Shown here piece by piece: positions 26,168-34,300 of a DNA stretch of 58,255 nt. The notes beneath the pieces were generated by a model, which saw nothing but the letters and a program-made list of their open reading frames with translations, made no database searches and was not told where the DNA came from. A program made the translations under genes and the position numbers. Source of the DNA: JBFWUW01 sp050247075 (GTDB taxonomy: Bacteria; Planctomycetota; Planctomycetia; Pirellulales; JBFWUW01); the NCBI GenBank assembly GCA_050247075.1, contig JBFWUW010000043.1, positions 1-58,255 of the forward strand, written 5' to 3'. Numbering within the stretch: the first letter of the stretch is position 1; each line of letters starts with the position of its first letter.

Positions 26168-28072
26168 ATGAGATCTGTTCTGCATTTCAAAAGTCACGCG
26201 GCTGGCCTGGTTGTTTGCCTGTTGCTTTGTGGCTGGCAATCCGCGGCGGCGCAGGCGAAGAAGATCGACGGCGATCAATTGCTTGACCCGGAACGATTGA
26301 TTGAGATTCGCATTGAACTGGCGGCGCGGGACTGGAGCCTTTTATGCAGCCAAAGCCCCAATGGCAGCGCAATGTTTGGGGGCCTGCCCAGCGAGAGTTC
26401 TTACACGTACTTCAAAGCCGATATCTGGATCGAAGGCCAAAAGATCGAATCGGTCGGTGTACGCAAGAAGGGGTCGTTCGGATCGGCGGACTTTCAACGG
26501 CCTTCCCTGAAAGTTGAGTTTGACGAGTATGTGCAACAAATTCCCGTGAAAGGGCTAAGCCAGCTTACGCTCAACAACAACAAACAAGACCAATCGCAAG
26601 TCAGCCAGTTGCTGACCTACAAGTTGTTTCGCGATGCCGGCAACCCCGCGCCGCGCTGCAATCTGGCCCATGTGACGGTCAACGGTACGAGTCTCGGAAT
26701 CTATTCCAACGTCGAGAGCATTAAGAAGTCGTTTCTCAAGCGTTTTTTTGAAGACAAGTCAGGGAATCTGTATGAGGGATCATTGACCGACTTTCATCCT
26801 GGGTCGCTCGACTACCTGGAAATGAAAACAAACGAAGTCGAGAATGACCGTGCCGACATCAGGCGGTTGGCGGAATTGCTGGCCGCGGACGGGGCGCTCG
26901 ACTTGGGCGAACTTGAAAAAATCATCGACCTCGACTCGTTCTTTCGCCACTGGGCGCTGGAGGCGATGACAGGCTTCTGGGACGGGTATGCCTCGAACCA
27001 GAACAACTATTTCCTCTATTTCAACCCGGCGGATGGCAGAGGGTACTTCATTCCCTGGGGAGCCGATTACGCCTTTACCAGCCAAGGGCCGATGAGTTTT
27101 GGCCAGGGCGTGCCGGCGATTTACGCGCAAGGCATTCTGGCCAACCGGCTGTATCACACGAAAGGCGTTCCCGAAAGGTACCAGGCCACAATGCGGCGAT
27201 TGCTGGATGAAGTCTGGAACGAAAAAGAAATGATTGCCGAGGTCGATCGCGTCGAAGAACTCATTACACCTCATCTGCATCAATCCCAATCTGGTACGCC
27301 AAAGGCAATGGACGAGTTGCGTGAATTCATCAACACCCGCGGCGCAACTTTGCAAACAGCGCTGGAAGCATGGCGGCCCTTTGTGCCGCGACGTCCTCGC
27401 ACGCCTACGCACATCGTGCCGATCGGCAACGCGAATGGGACTTTTTCAACCGTCTGGAGCGAAGGCAAGCCCGATCCGGCCGACGGCGGGGAAGCCGATA
27501 TCACGGTTGAACTCAACAACGAACTTCTCGTGCTGAACCAACTGCAAGTCCGTGTGCAAGCATTGCGAATTGCCCGATTTGGCGGAGGGGGCTTTGGTGG
27601 GTTTGGAGCCCCCGGTGGCGGATTCGGCGGGCCTGGTGGCCCACCCGCCGCTGCGCAATACACCGATTCGCCCGTCAGTCTTGTGTTTACGGGTACCCGC
27701 ACGACCGACGACCAACCTGTCACAATGTCGTTGACGATTGCCCGGGAATCGTTTGGGCAGGACTCGGAAGATCCCATTCGCGTGACCGGCAGCTTGACCG
27801 AAGGACGCGGCGGAGGAGGAGGATTTGGCTTTGGCGGACCCGCGGGAGGACCTAAGCGATACCTGACTGGCCACGTTCAGTTGGCGAAATCCGGAACGAA
27901 GGCGGGCGATGCGGTGGCGGGCCAGATCGACCTGAAAATTGTCGAAACGCGCGGCGGAATCTTCAGCGGCAACCAAGGTGGCAACCGTGGCAGGGGTAAT
28001 CGCGGCGGCGGCCCAGGATTCGCCCCGCGGCCGACACGGGTCCCGGCTCCGTCGCGCGGTCCAAAAGACTGA
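26168..28072 (+). CDS. CotH-like (protein kinase-fold) exported protein with Gly-rich tail
   Basis: 634 residues; the ATG at 26168 gives a signal peptide (SHAAGLVVCLLLCGWQSAAA). CotH landmarks: VRKKGSFGSADFQRPSLKVE, LTLNNNKQDQSQVSQLLTYK, LAHVTVNGTSLGIYSNVESI, LEAMTGFWDGYASNQNNYFL and FIPWGADYAF, matching the order in spore-coat CotH and its bacterial relatives, which share the protein-kinase fold. The last 130 residues carry Gly/Phe/Arg-rich loops (GGGGFGGFGAPGGGFGG; GNQGGNRGRGNRGGGPG), so a kinase core is followed by a low-complexity tail. The DUF4956 gene is convergent at 28145; these families often occur together with a polyphosphate polymerase (VTC) domain protein, which is not seen here. 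Confidence 0.85.
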   Translation: MRSVLHFKSHAAGLVVCLLLCGWQSAAAQAKKIDGDQLLDPERLIEIRIELAARDWSLLCSQSPNGSAMFGGLPSESSYTYFKADIWIEGQKIESVGVRKKGSFGSADFQRPSLKVEFDEYVQQIPVKGLSQLTLNNNKQDQSQVSQLLTYKLFRDAGNPAPRCNLAHVTVNGTSLGIYSNVESIKKSFLKRFFEDKSGNLYEGSLTDFHPGSLDYLEMKTNEVENDRADIRRLAELLAADGALDLGELEKIIDLDSFFRHWALEAMTGFWDGYASNQNNYFLYFNPADGRGYFIPWGADYAFTSQGPMSFGQGVPAIYAQGILANRLYHTKGVPERYQATMRRLLDEVWNEKEMIAEVDRVEELITPHLHQSQSGTPKAMDELREFINTRGATLQTALEAWRPFVPRRPRTPTHIVPIGNANGTFSTVWSEGKPDPADGGEADITVELNNELLVLNQLQVRVQALRIARFGGGGFGGFGAPGGGFGGPGGPPAAAQYTDSPVSLVFTGTRTTDDQPVTMSLTIARESFGQDSEDPIRVTGSLTEGRGGGGGFGFGGPAGGPKRYLTGHVQLAKSGTKAGDAVAGQIDLKIVETRGGIFSGNQGGNRGRGNRGGGPGFAPRPTRVPAPSRGPKD

Positions 28073-28144
28073 CGAAATCAGCCACTGTCCTCGCACGGGC
28101 CAGGCTGTTGCAACGGGTGATAGCCATCAAATCGCCGTAACCAA

Positions 28145-28810
28145 CTACTCGGGCGGCGCGGCCGGATCGTTGTACCAGACGTTGAGAATTGCCAACGATT
28201 TGGTTAAGTCGATATTCCGCACCCGCACCTTCACCACGTCCAGGCCGGTTCGACGCCTCAGGTCGCCCAGCAGTTCATCGCGATGTGCCGCCCCCAGCCA
28301 TTCCAGCTTGTCGTACTCGATGGTGAGCTTGACGAGCTTGCCGGCTCCCTTCTTGTTCTTCGCCCCCTTGCCCTTGTTCTTAGCTGGCGAGTCACTCCCC
28401 ACAATTCGTTCTTTCAGGATGGCCGTGCCGAGAATTAGCAGATTGACAACGGCCAACTCGGCATAGCTCGTCTTTCTGTTCGACAGGGAATTGATGACGG
28501 CGATGCCGATAATCACAAACAAGTAGGTCATCTCCTTCACGCGAATCGCATCGGTTCGGTAGCGAAGTACCGCGAAAATCGCGAACAGGCCCAGCGCCAT
28601 TCCAATGCTCAATTCCAGCTTCTTCATGGTGAAGCAAATGAAGAACACGGTCACATTCATCATGACCGCGGTAAAGGCAAACGCGCGTTCACGCTGGCCG
28701 GGGTAAACCGCGAAAATGAGCATCAGCGCCAGAAAAAATGCATTGATCGCGAAGCGAACCAGCATTTTGTAAAGATCATCGTCGAAAACCGGTACTTCCA
28801 AAAACTCCAT
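28145..28810 (-). CDS. DUF4956 membrane protein
   Basis: 221 residues from the ATG at 28810. Membrane helices are visible at about 18-33 (FAINAFFLALMLIFAV), 40-55 (RAFAFTAVMMNVTVFF), 62-80 and 90-105 (YLFVIIGIAVINS). The signature KKLELSIGMALGLFAIFAVL, then RYRTDAIRVKEMTYLF, is characteristic of DUF4956. A Lys/Gly-rich linker (KNKGKGAKNKKGAGK) precedes a soluble C-terminal domain ending in NVWYNDPAAPPE. The family is usually found with CotH and VTC-type polyphosphate polymerases; its activity is not established. It is convergent with the CotH gene, with 72 bp between stops. Confidence 0.85.
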   Translation of the reverse strand: MEFLEVPVFDDDLYKMLVRFAINAFFLALMLIFAVYPGQRERAFAFTAVMMNVTVFFICFTMKKLELSIGMALGLFAIFAVLRYRTDAIRVKEMTYLFVIIGIAVINSLSNRKTSYAELAVVNLLILGTAILKERIVGSDSPAKNKGKGAKNKKGAGKLVKLTIEYDKLEWLGAAHRDELLGDLRRRTGLDVVKVRVRNIDLTKSLAILNVWYNDPAAPPE

Positions 28811-28901
28811 GAACAAACCCCTTCGCACGGATCACGCGTTTGGTGTGGATGATGGAAAGCGATGCATCTGCCCGGCCCGGCAACGTCACGGCCAGGCCGA
28901 T

Positions 28902-29963
28902 TCATTCCGGTTTCAGATGCCGTGTGAAGAACTCCACCATTTGCAGCTCGGCGGGCGTCCCCTTGTGCGTGGGCGTGTAGATGAACGTGTTCTCAATTTT
29001 AAGTTCGTCCATCCGCGACTTAAGCTGTCGGCCGAAGTTGGGGTGGTGAATTCCCTGTCCTGGCTTGGCATCGGCGGGTAGCGGGCCGTCCTCCTCGCTG
29101 TAGATCATGAACAGGGGCGGGTCGTCCTTGGTCAGGTGTGTGATCGCCGCCGCCTCGTTGTACATTTTTTGCTGTTCGGCCGAGGGGTGTAGCGCCTCGT
29201 CGGCGGATTTCAGGCCGTAAACCAGAAATAGCGAAGGGTGTTCCCAGGCTCGGCCGCCGATCAACTCCTTGATCTTGATCGGGTCGTACGTTCCCTGGCC
29301 GCCAAACGTGGCGACGGCGCTGATCCGCGTCGATTGCCGCAACACAGGATCATCGCTGTCGGGGTCGGCCAGGTCGTCGTGAAAGCCAATCCACATGGAG
29401 ATCCCCGCCCCCGCCGACCCGCCGAAGCAGGCTACACGCGCCGGGTCGATGTTCCATTCCTTGGCCATCGTCCGCAGATATTGCACCGCCCGCGCCCCGT
29501 CGTGCTGCGGCACGGGAAACAGCACATCCTTGCCGTTGACAAAGCGGTAACGGATCGCGGCCAGGCTGATGCCGTTACCCAAGGCCCACCGCAGCACCCC
29601 GGCCGAGACAGGCTGTTTGTCGCCGCCGACAAAGCCGCCCCCGTGGATATAGACCAGCAGCGGCGTCGGCGATTTCGATTCGGCCTGGTAAAAATCGAGG
29701 ACGTTTCGCTCATGCGGCCCATACGCCACGTCGGCGTGCGTCGGCTTGGCTGCTGGCTGCGCCCGCTCGGCGGCCAATTTCGCGCGATAGGCCTGGGCTT
29801 CTGCCGCGGTCAGCACGCCATCGCCGTTGGCATCGGCCTTGGGATAGAGCTTGAGCAACTCCTTCAAGCGCTGCTTTTCCACCTGGGCCGGTTCCGCCGC
29901 GACGGCCGGGCCAGCAGCCAAGGACATCAACGCACAAACGAGCAACCAGCGAATCGGAAGCAT
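28902..29963 (-). CDS. Exported alpha/beta-hydrolase (HGGG esterase/lipase type) with N-terminal EF-hand
   Basis: 353 residues from the ATG at 29963, which gives a signal peptide (LLVCALMSLAAGPAVAA). An EF-hand loop, D44-A-N-G-D-G-V-L-T-A-A-E55, fits the calcium-binding pattern. The hydrolase has the oxyanion motif YIHGGGF (107-110), the nucleophile elbow FGGSAGAG with Ser183, and plausible Asp (MIYSEEDGPLP) and His (YTPTHKGTPAEL) partners near the C-terminus. This fits the BD-FAE/esterase class acting on acetylated or feruloylated polysaccharide or similar esters in the periplasm. The combination with a single EF-hand is common in planctomycetes. It stands alone; the DUF4956 gene begins 91 bp downstream. 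Confidence 0.85.
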   Translation of the reverse strand: MLPIRWLLVCALMSLAAGPAVAAEPAQVEKQRLKELLKLYPKADANGDGVLTAAEAQAYRAKLAAERAQPAAKPTHADVAYGPHERNVLDFYQAESKSPTPLLVYIHGGGFVGGDKQPVSAGVLRWALGNGISLAAIRYRFVNGKDVLFPVPQHDGARAVQYLRTMAKEWNIDPARVACFGGSAGAGISMWIGFHDDLADPDSDDPVLRQSTRISAVATFGGQGTYDPIKIKELIGGRAWEHPSLFLVYGLKSADEALHPSAEQQKMYNEAAAITHLTKDDPPLFMIYSEEDGPLPADAKPGQGIHHPNFGRQLKSRMDELKIENTFIYTPTHKGTPAELQMVEFFTRHLKPE

Positions 29964-30547
29964 GGCGGACCTCAAAGGTGAAGGAGCCGATAGTGTCAAT
30001 AGAGGCAAGTCCCCAGCCAAAGCAGAACCCTGAACGTGTCCATTCAAATGCTTCTCACCCGCGAACGCAATAAAAATCGCCGGGCCAGGATCCCACTCTG
30101 CAACCAAGAGTACCGGCGACCCGGCTGCTCATTTAACCTGCGCGACGACCATTCCTGGACAGAATATAGGCAGCGCTTGCCTCACTCGGCCCGCACCAAA
30201 AAGGCCACAGGCCGCGCAGACCAGAAAGGATTTAGTCCCTGCTGCGCGTCACAACATTTGGGACTTTTCTGCGCGATTTCTCGCCACTTTCAGCACATCA
30301 GTATAGTGCTCCGAAACGAGCTCCCGGCAGTTTCAACGAGCACCACCTCAGTGTTCCGCGATAACGGAACGGGGAGATCGACCGACGCCACGGTGAGTGG
30401 TCAGACGGAGACCGGGACAACAAAAACATCAGTCACAAAATTAAGTTGTATTCACCCAGCAGCCTGACACAATAAGGCGAGCCGCCTGGATGCTGGAAAC
30501 ACCCAAGCGGCTCTCACCACCCGCAACCCTAGTTAGGAGGGCCACAT
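29964..30547. other. Intergenic region ahead of the mobile-element remnants
   Basis: 584 bp without an intact gene. At 30257-30287 there is a 31-bp segment that recurs at 37922-37952 with 3 mismatches (see findings). At 30479-30513 arms GAGCCGC and GCGGCTC form an imperfect stem, and at 30533-30540 a strong ribosome site TTAGGAGG precedes the recombinase start by 7 bases. No promoter could be assigned. Confidence 0.4.
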
Positions 30548-30748
30548 ATGGCTAAACGCCAGTCTACTTCACGCGCGCACGTAGGGGCAATTTCATCCGC
30601 GCTCATTCGGGCTGTCGGCTACATCCGCCACAGCACTGAAAAGCAAGAGCAGTCTCTTTCGGACTAGCGGCGCGAAATCGAGCGCTAGGCCCTGACATGC
30701 GGCTACAGCATCGTCCATTAGTTCGAGGATGATGGAATCAGCGGAGAC
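30548..30748 (+). pseudogene. Serine recombinase (resolvase-family) N-terminal remnant with three in-frame TAG stops
   Basis: From the ATG at 30548, 7 bases after TTAGGAGG, the frame reads MAKRQSTSRAHVGAISSALI, then RAVGYIRHSTEKQEQSLSD*, RREIER*, ALTCGYSIVH* and FEDDGISGDD. The Y-[IV]-R-x-S-T-x-x-Q-x-x-S block is the catalytic start of large serine recombinases (Ser at codon 29), and the spacing to DDGISG fits the family. Stops at 30665, 30686 and 30719 are all TAG and replace residues that are normally Gln, Tyr and Tyr/Phe. The homology stops at about 30748, where an unrelated transposase fragment in another frame begins. Only about 67 codons of a gene normally several hundred codons long remain. 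Confidence 0.8.
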
Positions 30749-31336
30749 GACCGTATACCGGCAACTCTTCGAAGAACATGGTCCGCCGCTGGTGATGAAG
30801 AGCGACAATGGCGGCCAGTTCCGCGACGAGGGGACCAAGGCACTGCTCGCCGCGTATCAGATCACGCCGCTGTACAATCCCAGCCGCCATCCCAGTTACA
30901 ACGGCGGCGTCGAACGGGCCAACGGCCAACTGGCCGGCTACCAGGAAGCGCTGGCCGCGTGGCACGGCCGCCCGGGCTTGCCTACCTGTGAAGACGCCGA
31001 AAGCTCGCGGCATCTGGCCAACGACCTGGCGCGCCGCGATGGCCTGCGCGGCCCTACCGCGCGAGAACTCTGGGCCGCCCGGCTACCGATCGCCTGTACC
31101 GCTCGCGGCGCCTTCCTGGCAACCGTGGAACGGGGCCGCGCTGCCGCCCGGGCATCGTGGGACTTCGCGCCAGACGAACTGCTCACGCACTACCCACAAG
31201 CGGCCGTAGACCGGCGAGCGGTGCGCGATGCGCTGGTCACCCACGACCTGTTGCACATCTTGCCGCGTCATCCGCGGCGGACGGCGCGCTGCGACCGCAT
31301 TGGTCCGGGCGCGTCAGTTCCCGCCGAGACGTTCAC
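30749..31336 (+). pseudogene. DDE (integrase-core, rve) transposase, C-terminal fragment
   Basis: In the frame read from 30729 the sequence VYRQLFEEHGPPLVMKSDNG GQF is followed by NPSRHPSYNGGVERANGQL. This gives the second Asp and the Glu of an integrase core separated by exactly 35 residues (D-x35-E). The first catalytic Asp and the whole N-terminus are missing, so it cannot be active. The C-terminal part (about 31000-31336) is Arg/Ala-rich. The frame stays open to 31454, but from about 31336 it only shadows the kinase gene on the other strand. It is joined upstream to the recombinase remnant and downstream to the truncated last module of that kinase, so both edges are rearrangement breakpoints. 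Confidence 0.75.
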
Positions 31337-34300
31337 GTCAAACGGCGCAATGGCGGAGGACGGGGCATTCGCGCTGCCGGGCGAGCCAGACGTGGCACTC
31401 GGCGCTCCCTTCAGTTTCTCCGTGTCGATCGACGCGGCCAGTCGGAAACCCTGATCGTCACGGTGGTTCTTCGGCATGTTGTGGCCACGAAGCGTCGTGC
31501 GGCAATACCACGGGTAGCCACGCCATCCGCCGCCGCGAAGTACGCGATTCGCTATTGCGGTGGGACCCATCGGATCGTCGGAGGGCGACCTTGAGTAGTA
31601 GTCTCTCCCAAGCCAATCCGCACACCACTCCCACACGTTTCCATGCATGTCGAAAAGGCCGAAAGCGTTTGGTTTCAGCTCTCCGACGGGATGGGTCTTG
31701 CCACCGGAGTTTCTAGATAACCAACCGTGCTGTCGCAAGTCGTCCTTGTTCTCGCCGCAGTGGTACGGCGTGGTTGTCCCCGCACGACAGGCATATTCCC
31801 ATTGTGCTTCCGTTGGCAGCGTAAAGGTCAATTTCGCGGCAGTATTGCTTTGGTTGAGTTTCGTCAAGAACGGCTGAATGGCCTCCCAACTCACGTCGTC
31901 CACCGGATGCGCCGCGCTGTCCTTGAATTGAGATGGATTGTTCCCCGTTGCTGATATCCACTGCGCCTGCGTCACTTCGTACTTGCCGAAGTAAAAGGGT
32001 CTTGTGATCCGCACACGATGTTGCGGACCTTCGCAGGGAATCGTGTCCATACCCCAATGATCATTAGCGGCCTCTGCCTCTTTCAGAAACCTGGCCTGCT
32101 CCTCAGGCGTGGACCCCATCATAAACTCGCCGGGCGGGATGAGAATGAAGGCCATCTTTTCGCCGCCGGGCAGTTCCACTTCCTTTTCGACCGGCAGGCC
32201 AAGGTAGTCCGCCCAGGCCTTTTGATGGTCTTTGGCCTGCTTCTGGTCAAATGGCGCAACGGCCATTGGTGGGGTATTTGTCGGGTTCAATTCCGCTACG
32301 ACACGGAAGCCGTCATGGCTGCTGCGAGACGACGGCGAGTTGAAGAGGCGTGCCGCGCTTCGACAATCGGAAACGGAACTCCACCAAAAGCCGCCGCGGA
32401 GGACATGTTTGGAGCCGAGGGCCGGACCCTTGGGGTCGTTGGAAGCGGATGTGCCATACCATTTCTCATCAAAATAGTCGCCGCACCACTCGTACAAATT
32501 TCCATGCATGTCGAACAGGCCAAATGGATTTGGCAGCAGCGTACCCACTTGATGAGAACCGTCGCCGGCATTTTTGCCGTACCAAGCATGCTTAGGCAAT
32601 TCGCTTCGATCTTCGCCAAATGAGTACTGGGTCGTCGTGCCCGCCCGGCAGGAGTATTCCCACTCTGCTTCCGTGGGCAAGCGGTAGGTTCGCTTTTCTT
32701 GCGACGAGAGCCATTGGCAGTAGGCCACGGCATCGTTCCAAGTGATGTGCGCCGCAGGCAGGTCGTCACTCCCACCGATGAGATACGTTTGGGCGTTTGC
32801 ATTCCGGGTGGCCTGTTCCGCCCGCGTGACATAGCCCGTGGCAGAAAACTGCTTGTACTGCCCGATCGTAACTTCGGTTGCGCTCATCAAGAACGGCCTG
32901 GTGATGACTACCCTGTGTTGTGGCTGCTCGGACTTCCCTATGCGGTCGTCGATGCCGCTATCTGCTTTGGCTTTCTCGGCCGCTTTCAACGCGGCCTCGA
33001 CCTGTTCATCGCTGCTCCCCATCAGAAACTCGCCGGGCGGGATGAGGATCATCGTCTGCCCGACGCTGTTCGTGTACTCGACCGGCACACCGAGATGGTC
33101 CGCCCAGGCCTGCTGATGGTCTTTGGCCTGTGCTTCATCGAACGGGGCGACGGCGGGCGGTGGGGAGTTCGCACCGACGGGAACGGCAGTAGTGGCATCC
33201 GGCGCCGTCTTCAGCTTCGCCATGTCGATCGTCAGAGCCAGACGGAAGCCAAGACCGTTGTGACACGCGTCACGGGGCGAAGAACCACGGTTGGCCGACC
33301 GAAGGTACACGGCTGCCTGACCCCAGAAAGCACCGCGTCGAACCGGGTCCGGCGAACCGCCGGTAAAGGCGGGATCATCCTGTGGAGAGTGCTTGTAGAA
33401 GTCTCCGGAATACATTTCTCCGCACAACTCCTCAACATTGCCATGCATGTCGTACAGCCCGAAGGAATTGGGTTTTAATTCTCCGACCGCATGTGTCTTG
33501 CCACCAGAGTTGCCCTGGAACCAGGCATACGCAGACAGTCCAGTCTCTTTGTCACCCGAATGCCAGTCGGTCGTTGTACCCGCGCGGCAGGAATATTCCC
33601 ACATAGCCTCGGTCGGCAGGACAAACTCTCCCCATGCACGCGCCGGGCTGGCATTCACCTTTGCCAGGAACGGCTGAATGTCGTCCCAAATCACATTCTC
33701 CACCGGATGAGTCTTGCTTTCTTTGAATCCCGAGGGATTGCTGCCTGTGACCGCCTGCCATTGGGCCTGAGTGACTTCGTACTTGCCCAGATAGAAGGGC
33801 CGGGTGATCCGAACCCTATGCTGCGGCTTTTCCCATTCGATTTCGGTGGGTGACCATTCTCCGTTCGTCGCGATCTTCACGGCCTTGACGGCGCGCTGCT
33901 GCTCGTCGTCGTCTGACCCCATCAGGAACTCGCCCGGCGGAATGAGCATGAAGGTGACCTTCGCGCCGCCGGGGAGTTCGACTTCCCTTTCGACCGGCAG
34001 GCCAAGGTAGTCTCCCCAGGACTGCTGATGAACTTTGGCCTGGGCCGCGTCGAATGGGGCAACCGCGAGTGGCGGCGATTTCGCAGTGCCGGTCGAGCCA
34101 GTTGTGGCACTCGGCGATGAGTCGTCACCTGCATTCAACGCTTGCCGCACCGCATCGACGGAGAGCGACACCCGAAATCCAACGTCGTGGAAACGGGTCG
34201 CCGTTTCGTTGGCGAGTCGATTCGAACAACCGCATACGGAAGCGGGGTTTAACAACCCGCCTCCCCGGCCTACGCGCCCGGAACTGGCGGAAAACGGACT

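Noticed and set aside
30036..30467. 143-codon frame upstream of the recombinase remnant
   Set aside because: Mixed low-quality composition with no start signal or motif; only the 31-bp segment inside it, in another frame, looks meaningful.
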